The position numbers and the translations under genes were made by a program. Shown one piece after another: positions 28,846 through 38,002 of a stretch of 64,000 nucleotides of DNA (the stretch's first letter is position 1; every line of letters begins with the position of its first letter). Origin of the DNA: Dokdonella_A ginsengisoli. GTDB lineage: Bacteria; Pseudomonadota; Gammaproteobacteria; Xanthomonadales; Rhodanobacteraceae. Location of the stretch: assembly GCF_042652785.1 (NCBI RefSeq), contig NZ_JBHSHD010000007.1, forward strand, positions 372,001-436,000, written 5' to 3'. Under the pieces are notes generated by a model, which saw only the letters and a list, made by a program, of their open reading frames with translations, ran no database searches and was not told where the DNA came from.

Positions 28846-28959
28846 CCCTTCTCCCGCTTGCGGGAGAAGGTGCCCCGGAGGGGCGGATGAGGGGAACCCT
28901 TGCAGGGTTTTCGCAGGACCGCTCCCCACCCCGCCCCTCTCCCGCAAGCGGGAGAGGGG
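28846..28959. repeat. Paired palindromic intergenic repeat inside the nuo operon
   Basis: Two perfect palindromes with the same core, CTTCTCCCGC/TTGCGGGAGAAG (28847-28869) and CCCCTCTCCCGC/AAGCGGGAGAGG (28934-28959), flank a stretch containing GCCCCGGAGGGGC and AACCCTTGCAGGGTT. This is the make-up of a repeat scattered between genes in many GC-rich proteobacteria. It fills most of the nuoI-nuoJ gap, and its RNA can form four hairpins. A shorter relative lies at 45788-45812. Confidence 0.8.
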
Positions 28960-28988
28960 GGAAAGCACAAGCATCGTCGACATCGCGT

Positions 28989-29477
28989 TCATCGGTACGC
29001 CGCATCCTGTGCACGGGCGGCCGCGATGTCCTTCTCGAAGCGGTCGCCGATCGCCAGCAGCTTCGGCTTGGTCACGATGTTCTCGCCGCGCTGCTCGAAG
29101 TGGTACTCGTGGATCGACGTCTCGACGATCGAATCGACTGGGCAGCTCTCCTCGCAGAAGCCGCAGTAGATGCACTTGAACAGGTCGATGTCGTAGCGCG
29201 TGGTGCGGCGCGTGCCGTCCTCGCGCGGCGCCGAGTCGATGGTGATCGCCAGCGCCGGGCATACCGCCTCGCACAGCTTGCAGGCGATGCAGCGTTCCTC
29301 GCCGTTCGGATAGCGGCGCAGCGCGTGCAGGCCGCGGAAGCGGTTCGACTTGGGGATGTGTTCCATCGGATAGCGCACCGTGTACTTCGGGCGCCACAGG
29401 TATTTGAACGTGAGCCAAAGGCCAGCGCGCAATTCGCTCAGCATCAGGCTCTTGAAATAGGAGGTCACTCGATTCAT
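28989..29477 (-). CDS. nuoI: NADH-quinone oxidoreductase subunit I
   Basis: 162 residues. Two [4Fe-4S] ferredoxin motifs, CIACKLCEAVCP (Cys63, 66, 69, 73) and CIYCGFCEESCP (Cys102, 105, 108, 112), carry clusters N6a and N6b in the peripheral arm. The amphipathic N-terminus (YFKSLMLSELRAGLWLTFKYL) docks to the membrane arm. It follows nuoH by ten bases. Confidence 0.98.
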   Translation of the reverse strand: MNRVTSYFKSLMLSELRAGLWLTFKYLWRPKYTVRYPMEHIPKSNRFRGLHALRRYPNGEERCIACKLCEAVCPALAITIDSAPREDGTRRTTRYDIDLFKCIYCGFCEESCPVDSIVETSIHEYHFEQRGENIVTKPKLLAIGDRFEKDIAAARAQDAAYR

Positions 29478-29487
29478 TGCTCTGGCC

Positions 29488-30537
29488 TCAGGCGCCCGTC
29501 GTGACCCAGCCGAAATACTTCAGGCAGCCGGCCACGAACACCCACACGATCGTGATCGGGATGAAGACCTTCCAGCCGAGCCGCATGATCTGGTCGTAGC
29601 GATAGCGCGGGAAGCTCGCGCGGAACCAGATGAACGCGGTCGCGAAGAAGAACGCCTTGGCCGCCAGCCACCACCAGCCGGGCGCGCCGAGGAAGCCCCA
29701 CGCAGCCGGAAACGGCGACAGCCAGCCGCCGAAGAACAGGATCGGCGCCAGGAACGACACCAGGATCATGTTCGCGTATTCGGTCAGGAAGAACACCGCG
29801 AACGGCGCGCCGGAATACTCGACGTGGAAGCCGGCGACGATTTCCGACTCGCCTTCGGCGACGTCGAACGGTGCGCGGTTGGTCTCGGCCACGCCGGAGA
29901 CGAAGTAGATCACCGCCATCGGCAGCAGCGGCACCACGAACCAGTCGAGGATGCCCTTCGCGCCGGCCTGCGCATTGACGATGTCGGACAGGTTCAGGCT
30001 GCCGGCGAGCACCAGCACGCTGACCAGCGAGAAGCCCATCGCGATCTCGTAGGAGATCGTCTGCGCCGCCGCGCGCATCGCACCGAGCATGGCGTAGCGC
30101 GAGTTCGAGGCCCAGCCGGCGAGGATGATGCCGTACACGCCCATCGAGGTCATCGCGAGCAGGAACAAAAGGCCCGCATTGGCGTCCGACCAGGCCACGT
30201 GCGGACCGATCGGCACCACCGCCCAGGCCGCGAAGGCCGGGATCAGCGCCCACAGCGGCGCGAGCAGGAACAGCTTCTTGTTCGCGTTGGCCGGGTAGAT
30301 GACTTCCTTCAGCAGCAGCTTGAACACGTCGGCGAAGGTCTGCGCCAGGCCCAGCGGACCGACCTTGTTCGGTCCCATGCGCACGTGCATCCAGCCGATG
30401 ACCTTGCGCTCCCACCACACGTACAGCGCGACCGCGATGATCAACGGCAGCATCGGGAACAGGAACAGCCCGATCGCCATCGAGAGCGTCGGGAAGGTCG
30501 TGACGAACCAGGTGTAGGCGTCGATGATCCAGTTCAT
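29488..30537 (-). CDS. nuoH: NADH-quinone oxidoreductase subunit H
   Basis: 349 residues, eight to nine membrane helices. Conserved parts include WWERKVIGWMHVRMGPNKVGP near the start (the loop lining the quinone chamber) and AETNRAPFDVAEGESEIVAGFHVEYSG with its essential acidic residues. NuoH couples quinone reduction to the membrane arm. It begins seven bases after nuoG ends. Confidence 0.98.
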   Translation of the reverse strand: MNWIIDAYTWFVTTFPTLSMAIGLFLFPMLPLIIAVALYVWWERKVIGWMHVRMGPNKVGPLGLAQTFADVFKLLLKEVIYPANANKKLFLLAPLWALIPAFAAWAVVPIGPHVAWSDANAGLLFLLAMTSMGVYGIILAGWASNSRYAMLGAMRAAAQTISYEIAMGFSLVSVLVLAGSLNLSDIVNAQAGAKGILDWFVVPLLPMAVIYFVSGVAETNRAPFDVAEGESEIVAGFHVEYSGAPFAVFFLTEYANMILVSFLAPILFFGGWLSPFPAAWGFLGAPGWWWLAAKAFFFATAFIWFRASFPRYRYDQIMRLGWKVFIPITIVWVFVAGCLKYFGWVTTGA

Positions 30538-30544
30538 GTCGTCG

Positions 30545-32887
30545 TCACGCCTTCACGATGTCCAGGGTGGCGCCGTACGGCGGCAGCGCGGCCGTGGCGA
30601 CGTGCCCGGCCTCGATCCAGGCCGCTCCGCGCGGCACGCGCGTGGAGACCTCGACCGGCAGCACCACCGACGAGGACACCTTCGCGTTCGCGCCTGCGCC
30701 CAGGCCGAGCGCGAGCGCGTCCTCCGGGTGCAGCACCACGCCGGCCGGGCGCGACAGCGGATGCGCCTGCAGAGCCGGCGAGCGGCGCAGCACGGCGTCG
30801 GCGCGATACACGGCGGTGGTGGCGATGCGCACGAAGCGGCCGGCGGCCGGCTCCTTGCGCGGTGCCGGCGCCGCCGTGTCCGCGTGCGGCGCGGCCTCGC
30901 GCATCTGCGCGCGGACTTCGTCGATCTCGGTGAAGCCGAAGCCGTCCAGCGACAGCGCCGATCCGAGCGCGCGCAGCACCTTCCAGCCCGGACGCGCGTC
31001 GCCCGGCAGCTTGGTCGCGGCGGAGACGACCTGCGTGATGCCGTCGAGATTGGTGTAGCTGCCGTCGATCTCCGGCGGCAGGCCGATCGGCAGCACCGCG
31101 TGCGCGGTGCGCTTGACGCCCTCGCAGGCGTAGGCGCCGACGTAGACGTAGAAGTCCGCTCCGCTGCGCGCCTGGTCGAATGCGGCGGGCGCGCCGGTGT
31201 CCTGCGAACCGGCCTGGTAGACGATCAGCTGCTTGGGCGGCTTCACCAGCATGGCGGCGGCGTCGCGGCCGGACGCCTGCGGCTGCGCGCCGGCGCGCGC
31301 CAGGCCGACGGCGTTCGCGCCGTTGGGAATCTCATCGTAGGCCGAGCCGGTGGCTTTCGCGACGAAGCGTGCCGCCGCGCGCAGCCAGGCCGCGTTCGGA
31401 TGCTGCACGGCGCTTTCGCCGAGGATCACCACCGAGGCGGCGGAGTCGCGCAGCTGCGCGACCCAGCCCTGCGCCGTCGCACCGGCGTCGAGGCCGCCGA
31501 TCGCCTGCGCCAGCGCCGACGACTCCGGCAGGTGGCCCAGGTCGTTGCTCGCCTTGGCCAGCGCGAGCACGGCGTCGAGCATCGCCGACGGCGTCGCCAC
31601 CGTCTTGCCGGCCAGCTCGAAGTTGAAGTCGAAATCGACCGGGTTGATCGCGTAGACCCTGGCCCCGCCCTTCACCGCCTTGCGCAGGCGATGGTTCAGC
31701 AGCGGAACCTCGTGACGCGGATTGCAGCCGACCAGCAGGATCGTGCGGGCCTTCTCGATCTCGGCGACCGGCATCTGGAAGGGCGCGGCGAACGGCGCGT
31801 CGGAGAAATCCTGCGTGCGCAGGCGATGGTCGATGCTGTCGCTGCCGAGACCGCGCACCAGGCGGGCCAGCAGATGGCCCTCCTCGTTCGAGGCCAGCGG
31901 CGCGACCAGCGCGCCGACGTCGCCGCGCGCGGTGCGCAGATGGTCGGCGACGAAGGCCAGGGCCTCGGCCCAGCTCGCCTCGACCAGCTCGCCGTTGCGG
32001 CGGATCATCGGCCTGGTCGCGCGGTCGGGCGCGCGCAGCGCGTCGTTGGAATAGCGGTCGCGGTCCGACAGCCAGCATTCGTTGATCGACTCGGCGTCGC
32101 GCGGCACCGCACGCAGCGCCTCGCCGCGGCGCGTGTGCAGCCACAGGTTGGAGCCCAGCGCGTCGTGGTAGCCGATCGACTCGCGTGCGATCAGCTCCCA
32201 GGCGCGCGCCTTGAAGCGGAACGGCTTGTTGGTCAGCGCGCCGACCGGGCAGACGTCGATGACGTTGCCCGACAGCTCGCTCATCAGCGGCTTGCCGACG
32301 TAGGTGCCGATCTGCAGCCGCTCGCCACGCTCCATGCCGCCCAGTTCGTAGGTGCCGGCCACCTCGGACATCACGCGCACGCAGCGCGTGCACTGGATGC
32401 AGCGCGTCATCTCGGTCTCGACCAGCGGGCCGAGGTCCTCGTCGGGGATCGTGCGCTTGCGCTCGACGAAGCGGCTGACCGAGCGGCCGTAGCCCATCGA
32501 CAGGTCCTGCAGCTCGCACTCGCCGCCCTGGTCGCAGATCGGGCAGTCGAGCGGATGGTTGATCAGCAGGAACTCCATCACGTTGCGCTGCGCGGACAGG
32601 GCGCGCTGCGACTGCGTCTGGATCTTCATGCCGTCGGCGACGGGCGTGGCGCAGGCCGGCTGCGGCTTGGGCATCGGCTTGCCGCCCATCTCGACCTCGA
32701 CCATGCACATGCGGCAGTTCGCGGCGATCGGCAGCTTCTCGTGGTAGCAGAAGCGCGGAATCGCGATGCCGGCCTTGTCGGCCGCGGCAATGATCATCGA
32801 GTTCTTCGGCACGACCATCGAGCGGCCGTCGATCTCGATCGTGACGTGATCCGGCGGCACGGCCGGAGCTGCGGGCTGCGCGCTCAT
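30545..32887 (-). CDS. nuoG: NADH-quinone oxidoreductase subunit G
   Basis: 780 residues. The N-terminal iron-sulfur region is complete: a [2Fe-2S] site (Cys47, 58, 61, 79), the His-Cys3 [4Fe-4S] site (CPICDQGGEC) and the second [4Fe-4S] motif (CIQCTRCVRVMSEV, later VIDVCPVGAL). A molybdopterin-oxidoreductase-like domain without cofactor follows to about residue 700. Its Ala/Pro-rich C-terminus is longer than in E. coli. The ATG overlaps the nuoF stop by four bases. The upstream in-frame sequence is a shadow of nuoF. Confidence 0.97.
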   Translation of the reverse strand: MSAQPAAPAVPPDHVTIEIDGRSMVVPKNSMIIAAADKAGIAIPRFCYHEKLPIAANCRMCMVEVEMGGKPMPKPQPACATPVADGMKIQTQSQRALSAQRNVMEFLLINHPLDCPICDQGGECELQDLSMGYGRSVSRFVERKRTIPDEDLGPLVETEMTRCIQCTRCVRVMSEVAGTYELGGMERGERLQIGTYVGKPLMSELSGNVIDVCPVGALTNKPFRFKARAWELIARESIGYHDALGSNLWLHTRRGEALRAVPRDAESINECWLSDRDRYSNDALRAPDRATRPMIRRNGELVEASWAEALAFVADHLRTARGDVGALVAPLASNEEGHLLARLVRGLGSDSIDHRLRTQDFSDAPFAAPFQMPVAEIEKARTILLVGCNPRHEVPLLNHRLRKAVKGGARVYAINPVDFDFNFELAGKTVATPSAMLDAVLALAKASNDLGHLPESSALAQAIGGLDAGATAQGWVAQLRDSAASVVILGESAVQHPNAAWLRAAARFVAKATGSAYDEIPNGANAVGLARAGAQPQASGRDAAAMLVKPPKQLIVYQAGSQDTGAPAAFDQARSGADFYVYVGAYACEGVKRTAHAVLPIGLPPEIDGSYTNLDGITQVVSAATKLPGDARPGWKVLRALGSALSLDGFGFTEIDEVRAQMREAAPHADTAAPAPRKEPAAGRFVRIATTAVYRADAVLRRSPALQAHPLSRPAGVVLHPEDALALGLGAGANAKVSSSVVLPVEVSTRVPRGAAWIEAGHVATAALPPYGATLDIVKA

Positions 32888-34197
32888 GCGGCCACTCCCA
32901 GCTTTGTGTCCACGATCGAGCGGCCGTTCTTGATGAAGTATTCGAATTCGTCCCAGTAGTGGCGCAGGAAGCCCTGCACCGGCCACGCGGCGGCTTCGCC
33001 GAACGCGCAGATCGTATGGCCTTCGATCTGGCCGGCGGCGGCCTTGAGCATGTCGAGGTCGCCGAGCTGGGCCTTGCCTTCGACGATGCGCGTCAGCATG
33101 CGGTACATCCAGCCGGTGCCTTCGCGGCACGGCGTGCACTGGCCGCAGCTTTCCTTGAAATAGAACTGGCTGATGCGGCGGCAGGCGCGCACCATGCAGG
33201 TGGTCTCGTCCATGACGATGACCGCGCCCGAGCCGAGGCCGGAGCCGGCCTTCTGGATCGCGTCGTAGTCCATCGTCAGTTCCATCATCGTCGCCGCCGG
33301 CAGCACCGGCATCGACGAGCCGCCGGGGATCACCGCCTTCAGCTTGTGGCCGTTGCGCACGCCGCCGGCCATCTCGAGCAGGTCCTTGAACGACGTGCCC
33401 AGGCGGATCTCGTAGTTGCCCGGCTTGTTGACGTGGCCGGACACCGAGAAGATCTTCGGCCCGCCGTTGTTCGGCTTGCCCTGGTTCAAGAACCACTCGG
33501 CGCCCTTGACGAGGATCGTCGGCACCGAGGCATAGGTTTCGGTGTTGTTGATCGTCGTCGGCCGGCCGTACAGGCCGAAGTTGGCCGGGAACGGCGGCTT
33601 GAAGCGCGGCTGGCCCTTCTTGCCTTCGAGCGACTCCATCAGCGCGGTCTCTTCACCGCAGATGTAGGCGCCGGCGCCGAGCGCGTTGTGGATGTCGACG
33701 TCGATGCCGCTGCCCTGGATGTTCCTGCCGAGCAGGCCAGCCTCGTAGGCTTCCTTCAGCGCGTGCTCGATGTGCTCGAACGGCTCGTGATGGAATTCGC
33801 CGCGCAGGTAGTTGTAGGCGACGGTCGAGCCGGTCGCGTAGCAGGCGATCGCCAGCCCTTCGAGCACCGCGTGCGGGTTGAAGCGCAGGATGTCGCGATC
33901 CTTGCACGTGCCCGGCTCGGACTCGTCCGAGTTGCACAGGATGTACTTCTGCCCCGGCGCGGTGCGCGGCATGAACGACCACTTCAGGCCGGTCGGGAAG
34001 CCCGCGCCGCCGCGGCCGCGCAGGCCGCTCTTCTTGACCTCGTCGACGATCGTCGCCGGATCGGGCTTCTCGGCGAGGATCTTCTTCCACGCCTTCCAGC
34101 CGTCGGCCTTCAGATAGTTTTCCAGCGTCCACGGCTGCTCGTGGTGCAGCGTCGTGTAGACGACCTGGTGTTCCTGTGGTGCGGGACCGTAGCTCAT
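32884..34197 (-). CDS. nuoF: NADH-quinone oxidoreductase subunit F
   Basis: 437 residues. The NADH/FMN-binding loop LRGRGGAGFPTGLKW lies at 59-73, and the cluster N3 ligands are SCGQCTPCREG near 350 with a fourth Cys near 396. NuoF takes electrons from NADH to FMN and on to the cluster chain. It starts 12 bases after a small secreted-protein gene that separates it from nuoE; in most operons nuoE and nuoF are adjacent. Confidence 0.98.
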   Translation of the reverse strand: MSYGPAPQEHQVVYTTLHHEQPWTLENYLKADGWKAWKKILAEKPDPATIVDEVKKSGLRGRGGAGFPTGLKWSFMPRTAPGQKYILCNSDESEPGTCKDRDILRFNPHAVLEGLAIACYATGSTVAYNYLRGEFHHEPFEHIEHALKEAYEAGLLGRNIQGSGIDVDIHNALGAGAYICGEETALMESLEGKKGQPRFKPPFPANFGLYGRPTTINNTETYASVPTILVKGAEWFLNQGKPNNGGPKIFSVSGHVNKPGNYEIRLGTSFKDLLEMAGGVRNGHKLKAVIPGGSSMPVLPAATMMELTMDYDAIQKAGSGLGSGAVIVMDETTCMVRACRRISQFYFKESCGQCTPCREGTGWMYRMLTRIVEGKAQLGDLDMLKAAAGQIEGHTICAFGEAAAWPVQGFLRHYWDEFEYFIKNGRSIVDTKLGVAA

Positions 34198-34209
34198 CGT
34201 TACCTTGCC

Positions 34210-34689
34210 TCAGGATCCGATCGCCTGCGCGCGCGCGCATACGAGCGATTGCAGATTCTTCTGCCAACCCGTGGCCGCGGGGGCGAAGGCGTAGGCCTCG
34301 TCCGCGCGACCCTGATACTTGATTTTCCGCTTGTCGCCGGTGATCTCCGCCGACAGCACCGAACCGTTGACCGTGCGCAGCGACGCTTCGCCGGCGCAGT
34401 GGTAGTACTCGCTGGCCAGCTCGCTGTCGTAGCCCAGCGCCTTGCGGCCATCCTCGGAAAGCAGTGCACGCCGCACGGCGACGAAGTACGGCCCTCCGAG
34501 CGGATTGCCGGCGGCATCGGTCGCCTTGGCGACGTCGGCCTTGCGCACCGAATCGAGATCCACTTCCAGGCGCGCGCCGGAATCCCAGAACGCGCGGTCG
34601 CTGTCCTCGAACGTCGTCCACGCCTCCGCCTGCGCGCACGCGGGCAGCGCCAGGGCGAGAGCAAGGAACGCGCCGGCCGGACGATTCAT
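34210..34689 (-). CDS. Small exported protein inserted between nuoE and nuoF
   Basis: 159 residues with a signal peptide (1-22, LALALALPACAQAEA; LPAC could be a weak lipobox). The mature part begins with WTTFEDSDRAFWDSGARLEVD and has a conserved-looking pair of cysteines (in YYHCAGE and SLVCARA). This layout reminds me of surface-adhesin E-like or stress-type periplasmic proteins, but the family call is tentative. It is packed tightly: four bases after nuoE, 12 before nuoF, same strand. It therefore must be co-transcribed with complex I. It has no resemblance to any known Nuo subunit or accessory factor I can name. Confidence 0.7.
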   Translation of the reverse strand: MNRPAGAFLALALALPACAQAEAWTTFEDSDRAFWDSGARLEVDLDSVRKADVAKATDAAGNPLGGPYFVAVRRALLSEDGRKALGYDSELASEYYHCAGEASLRTVNGSVLSAEITGDKRKIKYQGRADEAYAFAPAATGWQKNLQSLVCARAQAIGS

Positions 34690-34693
34690 GCCG

Positions 34694-35221
34694 TCACTCC
34701 AGCCCGTCGAGGATCTGATCGACCTTCTGGATCGTCAGCTTCTCGTGGTAGTGGCCGTTGACGACCATCATCGGCGCGCCGCAGCACGCGGCCAGGCATT
34801 CCTCTTCCTTCTTGAGGTAGATGCGTCCGTCCGCGCTGCTCTCGCCGAGCTTGATGCCGTACTTCTGCTCGCAGTGGCGCACGATGTCCTCGGCGCCGTT
34901 GAGCCAGCAGGAGATGTTCGTGCAGATCGCGACGTTGTTGCGCGCGACCGGCGTGGTCTCGAACATCGAGTAGAACGTGGCGACCTCGTAGCCCCAGACC
35001 TGCGGCAGGCCGAGGTACTTCGTCACCGCGGTGATCAGCTCGTCGGTCAGATGGCCGCCGTTCTGCTCCTGCGCCGCCCACAGGCCCTGGATCAGCGCCG
35101 AGCGCTTGCGGTCCGGCGGAAACTTCGCCACCCAGTGGTCGATGTGCTCGCGCGTGTGCGCGTTCAACGCGAGCAGCGGATCGACGTCCTTGACCTGCTC
35201 GAAGGTACCGGTCGCTTTCAT
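34694..35221 (-). CDS. nuoE: NADH-quinone oxidoreductase subunit E
   Basis: 175 residues, thioredoxin-like [2Fe-2S] subunit. Four cysteine ligands of cluster N1a are in place: Cys100 and Cys105 (CTNISC), Cys142 and Cys146 (CLAAC). With NuoF and NuoG it forms the NADH dehydrogenase module. Its ATG overlaps the nuoD stop by four bases (ATGA). Confidence 0.98.
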   Translation of the reverse strand: MKATGTFEQVKDVDPLLALNAHTREHIDHWVAKFPPDRKRSALIQGLWAAQEQNGGHLTDELITAVTKYLGLPQVWGYEVATFYSMFETTPVARNNVAICTNISCWLNGAEDIVRHCEQKYGIKLGESSADGRIYLKKEEECLAACCGAPMMVVNGHYHEKLTIQKVDQILDGLE

Positions 35222-36471
35222 CGGTCGACTTCTCCGAATACGACGTCGTAGGTGCCGATCATCGCGACGACGTCGGCCAGCATGTGCCCGCGCACGATGG
35301 AGTCCATCGATGACAGGTGCACGAAACTCGGCGCACGGCACTTCAGGCGGAACGGCTTGTTGGCGCCGTCGGAGACCAGGTAGATGCCGAATTCGCCCTT
35401 CGGTGCCTCGACCGCCGCGTAGGTCTCGCCCGGCGGAACCGAATAGCCTTCGGTGAACAGCTTGAAGTGATGGATCAGCGCTTCCATGTCGTCCTTCATC
35501 TCGACACGCGAAGGCGGCGCGACCTTGAAGTTGCGCACCATCACCGGCCCCGGATTCTTCCGCAGCCAGTCCACGCACTGCTTGACGATGCGGTTGGACT
35601 GGCGCATCTCCTCGACGCGCACGAGGTAACGGTCGTAGCAGTCGCCCTTGACGCCGACCGGGATGTCGAAATCGACCTCGGCGTACTTGGCGTAGGGCTG
35701 CTTCTTGCGCAGGTCCCATTCGATGCCGGAGCCGCGCAGCATCGGCCCGGACATGCCCCAGGCCATCGCGTGCTCGGGCGAGACGATGCCGATGTCGACG
35801 GTGCGCTGCTTCCAGATGCGGTTGCCGGTCAGCAGGGTTTCGTATTCGTCGACGCGGCGCGGGAAATCGGCCGTGAAGGCGTCGAGGAAGTCGAGCATCG
35901 AACCGCCGCGCCATTCGTTCAGGCGCTCCAGATCCTTGCCCTTGTGCCACTTCGACTCGCCGTACTTGGGCATCTGCTCGGGCAGGTCGCGGTAGACGCC
36001 GCCGGGGCGGTAGTAGGTCGCGTGCATGCGCGCGCCGGAGACCGCCTCGTAGCAGTCCATCAGCTCCTCGCGCTCGCGGAACGCGTACAGGAACACCGCC
36101 ATCGCACCGAGGTCGAGCGCGTTCGAGCCGAGCCACATGAGGTGGTTCAGGATGCGCGTGATCTCGTCGAACATCGTGCGGATCCACTGCGCGCGTTCGG
36201 GCACCTCGACGCCGAGCAGGTTCTCGATGGCGCGCACGTAGGCGTGCTCGTTGCACATCATCGAGACGTAGTCGAGGCGGTCCATGTAGCCGATCGACTG
36301 GTTGAACGGCTTGGACTCGGCCAGCTTCTCGGTCGCGCGGTGCAGCAGGCCGACGTGCGGGTCGGCGCGGACGATCGTCTCGCCGTCCATCTCCAGCACC
36401 AGGCGCAGCACGCCGTGCGCAGCCGGATGCTGCGGGCCGAAGTTCATCGTGTAGTTCTTGATTTCCTGCAT
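35218..36471 (-). CDS. nuoD: NADH-quinone oxidoreductase subunit D
   Basis: 417 residues, the 49 kDa-type subunit, separate from NuoC (in E. coli they are fused). The N-terminal NFGPQHPAAHGVLRLVLEMDGE loop that lines the quinone pocket is intact, as are HVGLLHRATEKL and the C-terminal GTYDVVFGEVDR. It binds quinone together with NuoB. It starts five bases after nuoC ends. Confidence 0.98.
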   Translation of the reverse strand: MQEIKNYTMNFGPQHPAAHGVLRLVLEMDGETIVRADPHVGLLHRATEKLAESKPFNQSIGYMDRLDYVSMMCNEHAYVRAIENLLGVEVPERAQWIRTMFDEITRILNHLMWLGSNALDLGAMAVFLYAFREREELMDCYEAVSGARMHATYYRPGGVYRDLPEQMPKYGESKWHKGKDLERLNEWRGGSMLDFLDAFTADFPRRVDEYETLLTGNRIWKQRTVDIGIVSPEHAMAWGMSGPMLRGSGIEWDLRKKQPYAKYAEVDFDIPVGVKGDCYDRYLVRVEEMRQSNRIVKQCVDWLRKNPGPVMVRNFKVAPPSRVEMKDDMEALIHHFKLFTEGYSVPPGETYAAVEAPKGEFGIYLVSDGANKPFRLKCRAPSFVHLSSMDSIVRGHMLADVVAMIGTYDVVFGEVDR

Positions 36472-36476
36472 GGCGG

Positions 36477-37199
36477 CTATTTCCCTGCCTTGCTTTCGGC
36501 GCTCGCCTGCTCGTAGCGCGAGTCGTCGCGGATGGTGCGCGGCACCAGCACGCGCGGCTCGACCGAGGTCACCGGCTCGTACACCACGCGCTGCTTCTCG
36601 GGGTCGTAGCGCACCTCGACGTTGCCGATCAGCGGGAAGTCCTTGCGGAACGGATGGCCGACGAAACCGTAGTCGGTGAGGATGCGGCGCAGGTCCGGGT
36701 GGCCTTCGAACACGATGCCGTACAGGTCGAACGCCTCGCGCTCGAACCAGTCCACGGCCGGCCAGATATCGATCAGCGACGGCAGGCTCGGCAGCTCGTC
36801 GTCGGCGCAGTGCGCGCGCAGGCGCAGGCGCCGGTTGTGCGCGAGCGAGAGCAGGTGCACGACCACGCCGAAGCGGTGCGGGATGTGCGCCGGATGCGGG
36901 CGGTCGGCCCAGCCGAAGCGTCCCGGACCCTCGCCTTCGACGCCGCGCGAGAAGCCGGTCCACGACACGTCGGTGGTGTCCCACTCGGCGTCGCCGTAGG
37001 ACAGGTAGTCGACGCCGCACAGGTCCATCGCCTGCTCGAAGCGCAGCTCGGCGTCGTCGCGCAGCATCGTCGCGGCCGCGAGCCAGTTCTCCGGCAGCAC
37101 CTCGACCGTCGTCTCGCCGCGCGTGTGGGTCAGCCGGACCAGCTTCTGGCCGAGCCTGGCCTCCAGCTTCTGCGCGAATTGTGAGTTGGCTTCCGTCAT
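36477..37199 (-). CDS. nuoC: NADH-quinone oxidoreductase subunit C
   Basis: 240 residues, the 30 kDa-type subunit. The family signature is visible as WFEREAFDLYGIVFEGHPDLRRILTDYGFVGHPFRKDFP. It packs against NuoD in the peripheral arm. I chose the ATG at 37199 over an in-frame TTG at 37217. A 121-base gap separates it from nuoB, longer than other gaps in the operon, with nothing recognisable in it. Confidence 0.97.
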   Translation of the reverse strand: MTEANSQFAQKLEARLGQKLVRLTHTRGETTVEVLPENWLAAATMLRDDAELRFEQAMDLCGVDYLSYGDAEWDTTDVSWTGFSRGVEGEGPGRFGWADRPHPAHIPHRFGVVVHLLSLAHNRRLRLRAHCADDELPSLPSLIDIWPAVDWFEREAFDLYGIVFEGHPDLRRILTDYGFVGHPFRKDFPLIGNVEVRYDPEKQRVVYEPVTSVEPRVLVPRTIRDDSRYEQASAESKAGK

Positions 37200-37320
37200 C
37201 GCTCTATCACTGTTCAAGTGCCTGCACGTCCGTGTCGCGCGTTGCGTTCGGCGTCCTGCCTCACTCCCGCGGCCGGCGCCGGCGCCTTCTGGGCGTCGGC
37301 GGCGCGCGGCGGGCCCGATT

Positions 37321-37875
37321 TCAGCGGGCGATCGTGTTCGTGCGGCGGATCTTCTTCTGCAGCTGCAGGATGCCGTGGATCAGCGCCTCGGCCGTCGGCG
37401 GGCAGCCCGGCACGTAGATGTCGACCGGCACGATGCGATCGCAGCCGCGCACGACCGCGTACGAATAGTGGTAGTAGCCGCCGCCGTTCGCGCACGAGCC
37501 CATCGAGATGACCCATTTCGGGTCGGGCATCTGGTCGTAGACCTTGCGCAGCGCCGGAGCCATCTTGTTGACCAGAGTGCCGGCGACGATCATCACGTCG
37601 GACTGGCGCGGCGACGGACGGAAGATCACGCCGTAGCGGTCCAGGTCCAGGCGCGCGGCGCCGGCGTGCATCATCTCGACCGCGCAGCAGGCCAGGCCGA
37701 AGGTCATCGGCCACATCGAGCCGGTGCGCGCCCAGTTGATCAGGGCGTCCATGCTCGCGGTGGCGAAGCCGCGCTGGATCAGCGGATTGTCGTCGCCGGG
37801 CCGCAGGATGTCGTCGACGATGCTGACCGGCGGCGGGTTGTGCATCGACTCGCCGATGCGGGAAACCAGACTCAT
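37321..37875 (-). CDS. nuoB: NADH-quinone oxidoreductase subunit B
   Basis: 184 residues, PSST-type subunit. Cluster N2, the final electron donor to quinone, is held by Cys63, Cys64 (LACCAVEMM), Cys128 (GSCANGGG) and Cys158 (VPGCPPTAEA). All are present. It is preceded by a 127-base gap from nuoA that includes a short tandem duplication. Confidence 0.98.
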   Translation of the reverse strand: MSLVSRIGESMHNPPPVSIVDDILRPGDDNPLIQRGFATASMDALINWARTGSMWPMTFGLACCAVEMMHAGAARLDLDRYGVIFRPSPRQSDVMIVAGTLVNKMAPALRKVYDQMPDPKWVISMGSCANGGGYYHYSYAVVRGCDRIVPVDIYVPGCPPTAEALIHGILQLQKKIRRTNTIAR

Positions 37876-37941
37876 GCGTCAATCCTCGTGATGCCACCGG
37901 CGCAGGGATGCGCCGACGCGGAGAACGCGGCCGCGTTCGAC

Positions 37942-37969
37942 GCGGCAAACGCGGCGCGGCAAACGCGGC
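37942..37969. repeat. Two tandem 14-bp copies between nuoA and nuoB
   Basis: The unit GCGGCAAACGCGGC occurs twice without a gap (37942-37955, 37956-37969), with degenerate partial units on both sides (from 37918 and up to 37975). It lies in the nuoA-nuoB gap and looks like a slippage duplication. Confidence 0.75.
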
Positions 37970-38002
37970 GTGGCAGGATGCCCGGTCCGGCGCTTGGGAA
38001 CG

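Noticed and set aside
28846..28959. CRISPR-like palindromic repeats
   Set aside because: Only two inverted copies, no regular spacers, and no cas genes; it is a dispersed intergenic repeat.
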